Source: JBHHWH01 sp046756405 (GTDB lineage: Bacteria; Actinomycetota; Acidimicrobiia; Spongiisociales; ZC4RG35). From it: a stretch of 41,257 bases of DNA. Made by a program: the position numbers and the translations under genes. The stretch covers positions 1 to 41,257 of the forward strand of contig JBHHWH010000011.1 of the NCBI GenBank assembly GCA_046756405.1. The letters run 5' to 3'. This document shows, one piece after another, positions 30,588 through 38,643 of this stretch. Within the stretch, counting starts at the first letter, position 1, and the number at the start of each line of letters is the position of its first letter. The notes under the pieces are model-generated. The model did not search any database, was not told the DNA's origin, and worked only from the letters and a program-made list of their open reading frames with translations.

Positions 30588-31508
30588 TTACTCCGGGTTC
30601 TCAGCCTCGAGAACCGCCAGGACTTCGGCGAGGTCGTCGGGAAGGGGTGCTTCCACTTCGAGACGATCTCCGGTCCGGGGATGAGCCAGTTCAACCCGGC
30701 GGGCGTGGAGGAAGATCCTGGGGGCTTCGACACGGCTCTGCGACCGGGCATAGACCCTGTCTCCCACCACTGGATGGCCAATGGCGGCGAAATGGACCCG
30801 GATCTGGTGGGTGCGGCCGGTCTCGAGGGTGACCCGGAGCAGGGAGCACCCGGCCTCCTCGTAGGCGCGCTCCACTTCGTAGTGAGTACGGGCTGGCCTG
30901 CCCGCAGGAACCACCGCCTGTCGGGTGGGGTGGGTTGGATGACGGCCTATGGGAGCGTCGACGGTCCCCGTGGGGGCATCGAAGGTGCCTTCGACCAATG
31001 CCAGGTACTCGCGCCTGATCTCCCGCCTGCCCATCATCGGGGTGAGCGCTCGATGGGACTCCTCGGTGCGGGCAACCACGAGCACACCCGAGGTGTCCTT
31101 GTCCAACCGGTGAATCAGGCCCCAGCGTCCCGCGGCTCCGACTCCCTCCAGTTCGGGGTAGCGGTAAAGGAGACCTGCAGCGAGGGTTCCGCGGCTATGC
31201 CCTGCGCCGGGGTGAACGACCACACCGGCGGGCTTGTCCACCACTATCAGGTCGTTGTCCTCGTACAGCACGGAGAAGGAGACTGGTTCCGGCGCCAGCA
31301 TCTCCGGTTGCGGAGGGGGAGGAGCCACGAGAACCGAGCCGGCGCTCACCCGCTGGCCAGCACGGGCGGGCTGGCCGTCCAGTATCACTCCCCGTTCCAC
31401 CATCTCCCGGGCGACGCTCCTACTCACCTTCATCAGGACGGAGAGGGCCCGATCCACCCGGGAGCCCTCCAGCTCCTGGGGCACTTCTAGGTGGAGTCGC
31501 TCTTCCAC
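30588..31508 (-). CDS. rluD: RluD-family 23S rRNA pseudouridine synthase
   Basis: This 306-residue enzyme of the RluA family converts uridines of large-subunit rRNA to pseudouridine. It has an N-terminal S4 RNA-binding domain (about 1-75, SRVDRALSVLMKVSRSVAREMVERGVI), then the catalytic domain with GLIHRLDKDTSGVLVVA, whose Asp is the nucleophile, and the GRTHQIRVHFAAIGHPVVGD motif. The GTG at 31508 starts inside the end of lspA, 22 bases overlapping, which gives a complete S4 domain; an in-frame Met at MKVSRS would cut into S4. The gene order lspA-rluD is common in bacteria, which supports this assignment. Confidence 0.93.
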   Translation of the reverse strand: MEERLHLEVPQELEGSRVDRALSVLMKVSRSVAREMVERGVILDGQPARAGQRVSAGSVLVAPPPPQPEMLAPEPVSFSVLYEDNDLIVVDKPAGVVVHPGAGHSRGTLAAGLLYRYPELEGVGAAGRWGLIHRLDKDTSGVLVVARTEESHRALTPMMGRREIRREYLALVEGTFDAPTGTVDAPIGRHPTHPTRQAVVPAGRPARTHYEVERAYEEAGCSLLRVTLETGRTHQIRVHFAAIGHPVVGDRVYARSQSRVEAPRIFLHARRVELAHPRTGDRLEVEAPLPDDLAEVLAVLEAENPE

Positions 31509-31948
31509 GAGGCAATCAGTAGCAGGACCACCGCGGTGAAGATCGAGGTGTCGGCAAGATTGAAGGTGGGTATGCGCCAGAGAACGATCCAGTCGATGAC
31601 CAGACCGTCGAGGAAGCCATCGCCCCGAAAGATCCGGTCGGCCAGGTTGCCCAGTGCTCCTCCGAGGATCAAGGCGAGGGCCACAGTGTCGACGGGATGG
31701 CGTTCTAGGCGCAGGGTCCACAGGATTCCCAGGGCGACGCCAATGGCTATCAGCCCTATGAGAGGACCTGCTCCTTGGAAGAGGGAGAAGGCCGCTCCCG
31801 AGTTCTCGGTGTAGCTGAAACGCAGCAGTCCAGGGATGACCGTTACCGGGTCCGACTTGAAACGGACTGCGGCGTAACGCTTGGTAGCCAGGTCGACCGC
31901 TACCACCGCCACCGCGACGGCTATCCCGAGGATGTAGCGACGGATCAA
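31487..31948 (-). CDS. lspA: Lipoprotein signal peptidase (signal peptidase II)
   Basis: This 153-residue, four-span aspartyl protease removes signal peptides from prolipoproteins. It would process the three lipoproteins predicted in this window. The two catalytic Asp lie in GGALGNLADRIFRG and FNLADTSIF, and the NSGAAFSLF motif precedes them. The start chosen is TTG at 31948, overlapping the upstream stop (TTGA) with AAGG 4 bases before it, because it puts the first span at the N-terminus as usual. An in-frame ATG at 32029 would add 27 residues inside the zinc-protein gene and is possible but less likely. Confidence 0.93.
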   Translation of the reverse strand: MIRRYILGIAVAVAVVAVDLATKRYAAVRFKSDPVTVIPGLLRFSYTENSGAAFSLFQGAGPLIGLIAIGVALGILWTLRLERHPVDTVALALILGGALGNLADRIFRGDGFLDGLVIDWIVLWRIPTFNLADTSIFTAVVLLLIASWKSDST

Positions 31949-32319
31949 GAAACCTTGGAGGCGCAGTCGACGCAGAGCGTCGAGTAGGGAAGGACGTTGA
32001 GGCGCTCCACGGGGATCGCTTTCCCGCACTTCTCGCAGATGCCGTATTCCCCGGTGCCTATCCGCTTCAGAGCGTGGTTCACCTTGTCTAGCAGGTCGAG
32101 GGTGTTGCGCTCGATGGAGAGTTCCTTGGCGTACTCAAGCTTCACTGAACTCGACTCGGGGTCGCCTGGGTCAGGGCTGCGGTCCGAGGAACTCTCGGTG
32201 AGCCGCGCCTCTTCCAGCTCCTTCTGATACTCCTGGACCAACTTGGTCAGCCGCTCGCGCTCTCCCTCAAGGCGTTTGCGGAAGCGCTCCAGCGTCGATC
32301 TGGCGAGTTTTCTAACCAT
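31945..32319 (-). CDS. DksA/TraR-family zinc-finger protein
   Basis: This 124-residue protein has a long N-terminal coiled coil (about 10-60), then a C4 zinc finger with CEKC and CVDC separated by the usual spacing, within GEYGICEKCGKAIPVERLNVLPYSTLCVDC. The family includes DksA, which binds the RNA polymerase secondary channel, and CarD-like or TraR-like short forms. Whether it modulates transcription here is inference; the coiled-coil tip Asp pair of DksA cannot be assigned. The ATG at 32319 has GGAGAGCC directly upstream; an in-frame ATG at 32352 lacks a Shine-Dalgarno. It overlaps lspA by four bases (TTGA). Confidence 0.85.
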   Translation of the reverse strand: MVRKLARSTLERFRKRLEGERERLTKLVQEYQKELEEARLTESSSDRSPDPGDPESSSVKLEYAKELSIERNTLDLLDKVNHALKRIGTGEYGICEKCGKAIPVERLNVLPYSTLCVDCASKVS

Positions 32320-32358
32320 GGCTCTCCATCGAAAGGCGGGCAACCCTACCAAGAACTG

Positions 32359-32646
32359 TCATGGAAGGCCTAGTTTGCGGCGGGCCGAATCCACATCCAG
32401 TTGGGCCACGCGGAACACCTTGGAACGACCGTTCATTCCGGCCACAAGCTCCACGTCCGTCTCCAGTACCCTCTCCAGCAGCGACACCAGCTCGGAGTTC
32501 GCTCGACCCCCCTCAGGTGGTGCGGTCACCCGAATCTTGATCCTGTCCCCGTGGACCCCCACGATCTCACTGCGGGAGGCTCCCGGCACCGCCCACACCA
32601 AGAGGTGCACCCCCTTTCCCCCTGGCTGTATCGGAGCGGTCGACAC
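32359..32646 (-). CDS. DUF167 (YggU) family protein
   Basis: This 95-residue alpha/beta protein is of the small DUF167/YggU family (COG1872). Key segments are VWAVPGASRSEIVGVHGDRIKIRVTAPPEGGRAN and SKVFRV, the usual core. Its function is not established. A GTG at 32646 is used; the longer frame begins at 32712, only 2 bases from the divergent ileS start, and its extra residues do not resemble the family. The gene ends 39 bases before the zinc-protein gene and is probably read in the same direction as it. Confidence 0.85.
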   Translation of the reverse strand: MSTAPIQPGGKGVHLLVWAVPGASRSEIVGVHGDRIKIRVTAPPEGGRANSELVSLLERVLETDVELVAGMNGRSKVFRVAQLDVDSARRKLGLP

Positions 32647-32696
32647 CCCGGCACGGTAGGCGAAACAAACCGCCAAAGACAACCGCACCGGGCGCC

Positions 32697-32702
32697 TACC
32701 AT
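32697..32702 (+). promoter_or_regulatory. ileS: Candidate -10 element of ileS
   Basis: TACCAT ends 12 bases before the ileS ATG at 32715, and no Shine-Dalgarno is seen. A start near 32709 would give a leader of about 6 bases. There is no room for a T-box leader, which controls ileS in some other actinobacteria. Confidence 0.28.
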
Positions 32703-32714
32703 TGCCCGCCACCC

Positions 32715-35700
32715 ATGACCGCGAACCAATTCCCCAAGCCGGCGTTCGAAAGGGTCGAACCGACCGTCCATTTCCCTTCCCTCGAACGCGACATCATCGA
32801 GTTCTGGCGGCGCACCGACGCCTTCGCCAAGTCGGTCCGGATGAGACCGGAGGACCGTGAGTACGTCTTCTACGACGGCCCTCCCTTCCCCACCGGGAGC
32901 CCCCACTACGGCAACCTGCTCGCCGGGGTCATCAAAGACATGGTCCCTCGCTACTGGACGATGCGCGGTTACCGGGTGGAGCGCCGCTTCGGTTGGGATA
33001 CCCACGGCCTCCCCATCGAAATGGAGGTGGAGAAACGGTTGGGAATCTCCGGACCCCGGGATATCGCCGAGTACGGCGTGGCTCGGTTCAACGAGGCCTG
33101 CCGCCTCGAGGTGCAGGCCAACACCGAGACCTGGGAGGTGCTCACCGAGCGGATCGGTCGCTGGGTTGACTTCGAAAACGACTACAAGACCATGGACCCT
33201 GAGTTCATGGAGACGGTCTGGTGGGTCTTCAAGCAGCTCTGGGACCGGGGGATGATCTACAAAGCCATGAAGGTGCTCCCCTACTCGTGGGGTGCCACCA
33301 CACCTCTGTCGAACTTCGAGGCCAACCTCGACTATCGCGAAGTCGAAGACCCTTCAATAACGGTCCGGCTGAAGGTCACCTCCGACAACGGGGTAGTGAA
33401 CAACGGCGACTACCTGCTGATCTGGACTACCACGCCTTGGACCCTCCCCGGCAACCTCGCGGTGGCGGTAGGCCCGGATCACACCTACGCCCGGGTGGCC
33501 AGCGGCGGCGACCACTATTGGGTAGCAGCCGATCGAGTAGGTGACATCTTCGGCGAGGACGCCCTGACCGTCGCCACGGCGATCGGGGCCGAGCTAGTGG
33601 GAGCTAGCTACGAGCCCCCCTTCGACCACTTTTCCTACCTCGGCGATCAGGGCGCCTTTCGGATCATCACCTCCGACGACGTGACCACCGAAGAGGGCAC
33701 GGGACTTGTCCACATGGCCCCCGCCTACGGGGAAGCAGACTTCTTCTCCCTCCAGGAGGCTGGTCTGGACCTCCTGGTGGACCCGGTGGACAGCCGTGGC
33801 AACTTCACCAACGAGGTGCCCGAGGTGGCTGGCCTAAATATCAAAGAAGCAGACGAGGTTCTGATCCGTATGCTGAAGGAGTCAGACAAGCTGGTCAGAC
33901 AAGAGCGGATCGTCCACTCGTACCCCTTCTGTTACCGCACCGCCACTCCCCTCATCTATAAGGCGATACCCACCTGGTTCGTCGCCGTTGAAGGCCTCCG
34001 CGAGAGGACGGTGGAGATCAACGACACGATCCACTGGGTACCCGAGCACGTGGGAAGGCGCCGTTTCGGCAATTGGCTGGCCAATGCCCGTGACTGGGCC
34101 ATCTCCCGCAACCGGTATTGGGGTTCGTGCATCCCGGTGTGGGAGTGCGACGAGTGCGAAGAGCAGGTGGCAGTGGGAGCCCTCGACGAGCTGGAGGCCC
34201 TGTCGGGCCAGCGCCCCGACGACCTCCACAAGCACATCGTCGACGAGGTCATGTGGGACTGCACGTCCTGTGGCGGAACGATGGTCAGGGTCCCAGAGGT
34301 CCTCGACTGTTGGTTCGAGTCCGGCTCTATGCCCTATGGGAAGCTGCACTACCCCTTCGAGAACAAGGAACGGTTCGAGGCGACTTTCCCCGCGCAGTTC
34401 ATCGCCGAGGGCCTCGATCAGACCAGGGGCTGGTTCTACACCCTGATCGTCCTCTCTACGGCTCTGTTCGACAAGCCGGCCTTCGAGAACTGCGTGGTCA
34501 ACGGGCTGATACTCGCTGAGGACGGGCGGAAGATGTCGAAGAGCCTCAAGAACTACCCCGACCCTTCGGTGATCTTCGACGAATACGGGGCCGACGCTCT
34601 GCGGGCCTTCTTGATCAACTCGCCGGTGCTTCGTGCCGAGCCACTGCGCTTTTCGAAGAGCGGCGTGGCCGAAGTCGTGCGCACGGTGCTGCTTCCGCTG
34701 TGGAACACCTACAGCTTCTTCACCACCTACGCCGAAGCCGACGGCATCACCCTCGACGACCTCGACGATGCCCCGCCTCCCCAGGAACGCCCTGAGATGG
34801 ATCGCTGGATCCTCTCGGTCCTCCAAAGCCTCATCGACGATGTGAACACCCAGATGGAGGGCTACTACCTCTACAACGTGGTGCCGCCCACCCTGGGATT
34901 CATCGACCACTTGACCAACTGGTACATAAGACGTTCCCGGCGTCGCTTCTGGCGAGCCCGGGGCGAGAGCGGCGAGGGTGATGCCGACAAGCTCGCCGCC
35001 TTCGCCACCCTCTACGAGGTCCTCACTACCTTCATCGAAGTGCTGGCGCCGGTGCTTCCCTTCATCACCGAACACCTGTATCTGGACCTGGTCGCCCGCC
35101 ACGATCCGGAGGCTCCTACCAGTGTCCACCATCGCGAATTCCCCTCGGCCGACTCCTCCCTGATCGACGCCGAGCTAGAGAAGTCGATGGCAACGATCCG
35201 GGAGGTGGTCCGCCTGGGGCGCAACCTGCGCAAGGGTCAGGGCATCCGTGTCCGCCAGCCCCTGGGCCGCCTCACGGTTCTCACCGGAGATCCCGAGGTA
35301 GCTCGTGCAGTCAGCGACCACTCCGAGGTCATCGCTGAGGAGCTGAACGTCAAAGAGATCGCAGTCAGTCCCGATGAGGGTGCAATGGTGCATCTCTCCG
35401 CCAAGGCCAACTTCCGCCGTTTGGGTCCGGTCCTCGGCCGAAGGATGGGCGAGGTGGCCTCTGCCATCGCCGCCCTGTCCCACGACGAGGTGGCGAAGCT
35501 GGTGGCGGGTGAGACCCTCGAGGTAGCCGGAGTCGACATCGGACCCGAGGAGGTGGTGGTCGAGCGAACCCCGGTCGCAGGCACCATCGTCGACGCCGGA
35601 CCCTCCTTCGCCTGCGCCCTCGACACCACTATCACCGAGGAGCTACGACTGGAAGGGCTGGCACGTGAGATCATCAGCCGGGTCCAGGGCCTGCGACGGG

Positions 35701-35900
35701 AGGCAGGCTTGGCAGTGACTGACCGGATAGAGCTCACCTGGTACACCGAGGACGCGGAGCTGGCTGCGGCCATCGAAACCCACCAGGAGCACATCGGCTC
35801 GGAAGTGCTGGCTACCTCACTAGTCCGAGCTGATTCACCTGCCGGGGAAAGGGTGGAGGTGGACCACTCGAAGGTGTGGCTAAAGGTCCTTCCCGCCTGA
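32715..35900 (+). CDS. ileS: Isoleucyl-tRNA synthetase
   Basis: This 1061-residue class I synthetase charges tRNA-Ile. The HIGH-type motif is HYGN in PFPTGSPHYGNLLAG (about 55-70) and the KMSKS loop lies at 606-610 (EDGRKMSKSLKNYPDP). The CP1 editing domain occupies about 190-400. Two cysteine pairs in the insert (CDECEEQ and CTSCGGT, about 478-520) could bind zinc. The C-terminal part has the family's anticodon-binding helices and an Asp-rich extension. Size and motifs suit the longer, eukaryote-like ileS found in many actinobacteria. It converges on divIVA with one base between the stops. Confidence 0.97.
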   Translation: MTANQFPKPAFERVEPTVHFPSLERDIIEFWRRTDAFAKSVRMRPEDREYVFYDGPPFPTGSPHYGNLLAGVIKDMVPRYWTMRGYRVERRFGWDTHGLPIEMEVEKRLGISGPRDIAEYGVARFNEACRLEVQANTETWEVLTERIGRWVDFENDYKTMDPEFMETVWWVFKQLWDRGMIYKAMKVLPYSWGATTPLSNFEANLDYREVEDPSITVRLKVTSDNGVVNNGDYLLIWTTTPWTLPGNLAVAVGPDHTYARVASGGDHYWVAADRVGDIFGEDALTVATAIGAELVGASYEPPFDHFSYLGDQGAFRIITSDDVTTEEGTGLVHMAPAYGEADFFSLQEAGLDLLVDPVDSRGNFTNEVPEVAGLNIKEADEVLIRMLKESDKLVRQERIVHSYPFCYRTATPLIYKAIPTWFVAVEGLRERTVEINDTIHWVPEHVGRRRFGNWLANARDWAISRNRYWGSCIPVWECDECEEQVAVGALDELEALSGQRPDDLHKHIVDEVMWDCTSCGGTMVRVPEVLDCWFESGSMPYGKLHYPFENKERFEATFPAQFIAEGLDQTRGWFYTLIVLSTALFDKPAFENCVVNGLILAEDGRKMSKSLKNYPDPSVIFDEYGADALRAFLINSPVLRAEPLRFSKSGVAEVVRTVLLPLWNTYSFFTTYAEADGITLDDLDDAPPPQERPEMDRWILSVLQSLIDDVNTQMEGYYLYNVVPPTLGFIDHLTNWYIRRSRRRFWRARGESGEGDADKLAAFATLYEVLTTFIEVLAPVLPFITEHLYLDLVARHDPEAPTSVHHREFPSADSSLIDAELEKSMATIREVVRLGRNLRKGQGIRVRQPLGRLTVLTGDPEVARAVSDHSEVIAEELNVKEIAVSPDEGAMVHLSAKANFRRLGPVLGRRMGEVASAIAALSHDEVAKLVAGETLEVAGVDIGPEEVVVERTPVAGTIVDAGPSFACALDTTITEELRLEGLAREIISRVQGLRREAGLAVTDRIELTWYTEDAELAAAIETHQEHIGSEVLATSLVRADSPAGERVEVDHSKVWLKVLPA

Positions 35901-35901
35901 G

Positions 35902-36495
35902 CTAGTCGGTCTCCGGCGGCCTGGCCTCACTGGTGTCGGTCTCGGCGCCCTCTCCGTCTTCGTCTACCGGCAGGGTGAACTCCTCGACGTCGGTGTGTGT
36001 CTCCTCTTCGACCGTCTCACCGTCCGAGCTCTCGGCCGTGTCGGCCGAGACGGAGGAGATGGCCTCGTCCATTTCGTCGAGCCTGTCGGCCACGGTGGTG
36101 GCGAGCACCGCGAGCTGGTTTCGCACCTCGGCGACGCGGCGGGAGAGTTCCTCCATCTCCGCCTCCACCGCGGCACGTTTGGTGTTCCGCTCTTCCAGCC
36201 ACTCCTCGGCCTCGGTTCTTGCCTCCTCCAGGATCCGCTCCGCTTCCTGCCTGGCGTCGGCGAGGATCCGATCGGCCGTGGCCTGGGCGGCCACCAGGGC
36301 CCGGCCCACCGCGCTCTCGTCGATCTCGGCGCTGGCCACCGGCTCCGGAGCCCTCTCCACGCTCTCGATCCGCTCCTGCAGCTCCCGCATGGCGGCCACC
36401 ACCTCGTCGAGAAAGTCGTCTACCTCGTCGAGGTCGTAGCCCCGCAAGGCGGTGGCGAAGGTCTTCTTTTCTATTTCCTCAGGAGTGAGGGCCAT
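35902..36495 (-). CDS. divIVA: DivIVA/Wag31-like polar growth protein
   Basis: This 197-residue, mostly coiled-coil protein has the DivIVA N-terminal domain (about 1-45: MALTPEEIEKKTFATALRGYDLDEVDDFLDEV), which in the family binds curved membrane. A long coiled coil runs from about 60 to 140 (AEEWLEERNTKRAAVEAEMEEL). The end is a Glu/Asp/Thr-rich low-complexity tail. In actinobacteria it organises polar cell-wall growth and is usually the last gene of the division cluster, as here. The ATG at 36495 has GGTTGATAC upstream. A 73-base gap separates it from yggT. Confidence 0.92.
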   Translation of the reverse strand: MALTPEEIEKKTFATALRGYDLDEVDDFLDEVVAAMRELQERIESVERAPEPVASAEIDESAVGRALVAAQATADRILADARQEAERILEEARTEAEEWLEERNTKRAAVEAEMEELSRRVAEVRNQLAVLATTVADRLDEMDEAISSVSADTAESSDGETVEEETHTDVEEFTLPVDEDGEGAETDTSEARPPETD

Positions 36496-36568
36496 GTATC
36501 AACCTTTCGAGCTGTCGGGAAGGATACGAATCCCCGACGTCGGCTCCAAGGACCGCCCCCCTTCAGGC

Positions 36569-36826
36569 TCAGATCAAGCCACGAAGGAGTTGGATGGCGA
36601 TGAGAAGGACGATGGGTGACAGGTCGAGGGCCCCATGCCCGATCCGGATCGGAGGCAGCACCTTCCGGATCGGAGAAATCACCGGGTAGATGATGCGGTC
36701 GAGGAATGCCTGGACTTTCCCCAAGGGATGGACGCTCGAGACCCGGATCCAGGAGAGAATCACCCAGGCGAATACGGCATAGAAGTAGAGCTCGAGAGCC
36801 AGATCTACCAGGCCACGGATGCTCAC
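36569..36826 (-). CDS. yggT: YggT-family membrane protein
   Basis: This 85-residue protein has two membrane segments (about 8-28 and 66-84) around the signature YPVISPIRKVLPPIRIG.GALDLSPIV, which defines the YggT family. Its place between sepF and divIVA is the standard actinobacterial and cyanobacterial arrangement; a role in division or membrane organisation is inferred in the literature and remains unproven. The start is GTG at 36826, three bases after the sepF stop, so it is coupled. Confidence 0.92.
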   Translation of the reverse strand: MSIRGLVDLALELYFYAVFAWVILSWIRVSSVHPLGKVQAFLDRIIYPVISPIRKVLPPIRIGHGALDLSPIVLLIAIQLLRGLI

Positions 36827-36829
36827 CGT

Positions 36830-37357
36830 TCAGTCGATGTCGTTGAGTTCATAGACACCCAGCGAGGCGAGGCGGCGCTTCTCGTCCCTGCTCAGGGTCA
36901 CCCTGGAGGGCAACACGAGCACCAGCCCTTCCCCTACCTTGCGCATGGAACCGTCGAGGGCGTAGATGAGACCCGAGGAGAAGTCCACCACACGCCGGAC
37001 CAAATCCGGGTCGGTGTTGCGCATGTCCAAGACCACCGGCACCCGTTCCCTGACCCTGTCGGCCAGGATGCGGGCGTCGGCGAACTCCTCGACGACGAGG
37101 ATGTCCGACTGAATCTCCACCGGGCGGACCATGCCCCGCGAGGTGGGGGGCTCGACTCGCCGCCCCATGGGCTCCTCCTGGGGTCTGGTGGCGGCCCGCG
37201 AGGTCGGCGGCGGCTCTACCCGCCGTCCTTGGGTGAGGGGCGGAGGTGGTTCGATCCCCGGCTCTGCGGCGGGGCTGGGACCGTTTGCTTCAGCTTCGAT
37301 CTGGTCTTCGTCCACCAGGCCTAGGTAGACGAGGGCTTTTGAAAAGAGTGAGGACAT
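36830..37357 (-). CDS. sepF: SepF, FtsZ membrane anchor
   Basis: This 175-residue protein replaces FtsA in tethering FtsZ to the membrane. It has an N-terminal amphipathic helix (MSSLFSKALVYLGLVD), a disordered linker (about 20-78) and the SepF core (about 85-165, ILVVEEFADARILADRVRERVPVVLDMRN...DFSSGLIYALDGS). The linker holds two copies of GRRVEPP(P)TSR at 44-54 and 65-74. Copies of such linker repeats in SepF are unusual to my knowledge. The ATG at 37357 follows yggS by 12 bases. Confidence 0.94.
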   Translation of the reverse strand: MSSLFSKALVYLGLVDEDQIEAEANGPSPAAEPGIEPPPPLTQGRRVEPPPTSRAATRPQEEPMGRRVEPPTSRGMVRPVEIQSDILVVEEFADARILADRVRERVPVVLDMRNTDPDLVRRVVDFSSGLIYALDGSMRKVGEGLVLVLPSRVTLSRDEKRRLASLGVYELNDID

Positions 37358-37369
37358 CTGGCGCTCCGG

Positions 37370-38023
37370 TCAGTCGCGGGGGCCAAAGATAGCCCGTCCG
37401 ACCCGAATGATCGAAGCACCTTCGTCAATGGCGACTTCGTAGTCGTCGCTCATCCCCATCGAAAGGTCTTCCACGGACGGATAGCTGGCCTTCGCCTGAT
37501 CGCGGAGTTGGCGCATCCGTCGGAAGTAAGGACGGCTGTCCTCGGGATGGTCGGTGAGTGGGGGAATGGCCATGAGGCCTCTGACGTCGAGACCTAACTC
37601 GAACATCCACTCCAGGGTGGGCATCACTTCATCGGGGGCCACCCCGGCTTTCTGGGGCTCCATGCCCACATTGACCTGAAGGAGCACAGGTGGCGCGTGG
37701 CCTCTTCCCTTGAGCCAGGCGCTGGCCAGGGAACGGCGGTCCATGGAGTGGAGGAGATGGGTTAGTGGCCTCACCAGGCGAGCCTTGTTGGATTGAAGGG
37801 CGCCCACGAAATGCCAGCGGATGTCGGAGGGCAGGAGCTCCACCTTGTCCATCATCTCCTGGGCCCGGTTCTCTCCGAAGTCCCGCTGGCCGAGGTTATA
37901 GACCTCCATGATGTCGGTCACTGTCTTGGCCTTGGAGACTGCGACCACTGTTACCTCATCGGGGTCCCGCCCGGCCCGCACGGCGGCCCGTGCCACCGAC
38001 TCCATCACCCGGGCGTAGCTCAC
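37370..38023 (-). CDS. yggS: YggS-family PLP homeostasis protein
   Basis: This 217-residue protein has the TIM-barrel fold of alanine racemase but without racemase activity; it binds pyridoxal phosphate and regulates B6 homeostasis. The PLP-lysine is in TVVAVSKAKTV (about residue 30-32), and GENRAQEMMDK, WHFVGALQSNKAR and SMGMSDDYEVAI are the standard motifs. The GTG at 38023 overlaps the pgeF stop (GTGA), giving a coupled start; a TTG at 38032 would add three residues. It belongs in the ftsZ-sepF stretch, as in most actinobacteria. Confidence 0.94.
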   Translation of the reverse strand: MSYARVMESVARAAVRAGRDPDEVTVVAVSKAKTVTDIMEVYNLGQRDFGENRAQEMMDKVELLPSDIRWHFVGALQSNKARLVRPLTHLLHSMDRRSLASAWLKGRGHAPPVLLQVNVGMEPQKAGVAPDEVMPTLEWMFELGLDVRGLMAIPPLTDHPEDSRPYFRRMRQLRDQAKASYPSVEDLSMGMSDDYEVAIDEGASIIRVGRAIFGPRD

Positions 38024-38643
38024 GGCAGCCAACCCAGGGCGGCGAGACGCTCAGGATCCCGGTTCCTGCGGTGGCTGAACCAACCCGGTTCGTGGTAAGT
38101 GCAGCGCCGGACGTCGCTGATCTCCACCCCATCGAGCTGACGAGCGATGACCGCGGGGAGGTTCACCGATGTTGTTCCCCAGGATGTGGTGGCCTGCTCA
38201 TCGGGGAAGAGCTGGGCGACCTCGGGGCCCACTTCAAAACAGCAAGGCCCGATCCCCGGCCCGAGAACCGCCTGGCGTGGTGCATAACCAGCGGCGACCA
38301 TCACAGCCCGGAGATGGCCGACCACGTCTTCACTGGCCCCGGGCCATCCGCAATGGGCGGCTCCGACAGCACCTTCTGCGATCAGGACCACTCCGAAGCA
38401 GTCGGCGGTGAAGACCGCTATGGGCAGCCGGCTCACCGTGGTCCACAGGGCGTCGGCCTCCCCGGTCTGGCCCGGCTCCTCCACCCGGACGACACCACTA
38501 CCGTGCACCTGGTGGACGGTGGCCCAGGCGGGCCCTATGGCCAGTTCCAGACTCAGCGCAGTACGGGCTCTGAGGTCGTGGCGCAGATCACCCTCGGAGG
38601 CCTCACTAAACGCCACACCCTCCAGTTCGGGGGGACGGATCAT
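38020..38643 (-). CDS. pgeF: PgeF/YfiH-type multicopper-like purine nucleoside or muropeptide enzyme
   Basis: This 207-residue protein belongs to the laccase-domain (Cu-oxidase_4, DUF152) family. Typical metal-binding motifs are present: VHQVHGS, AVFTADCFGVV, GAAHCGWPG and GPGIGPCCFEVG. Family members have been reported as adenosine phosphorylase/deaminase (FAMIN-like) or as PgeF, which corrects misincorporation in peptidoglycan; the exact activity here cannot be read off. Its position between ftsZ and yggS is conserved in many bacteria. The ATG at 38643 overlaps the ftsZ stop by four bases. Confidence 0.92.
   Translation of the reverse strand: MIRPPELEGVAFSEASEGDLRHDLRARTALSLELAIGPAWATVHQVHGSGVVRVEEPGQTGEADALWTTVSRLPIAVFTADCFGVVLIAEGAVGAAHCGWPGASEDVVGHLRAVMVAAGYAPRQAVLGPGIGPCCFEVGPEVAQLFPDEQATTSWGTTSVNLPAVIARQLDGVEISDVRRCTYHEPGWFSHRRNRDPERLAALGWLP

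Noticed and set aside
32647..32714. T-box riboswitch for ileS
   Set aside because: The space between DUF167 and ileS is under 70 bases and lacks stem I and the conserved T-box; ileS seems to have only a very short leader.
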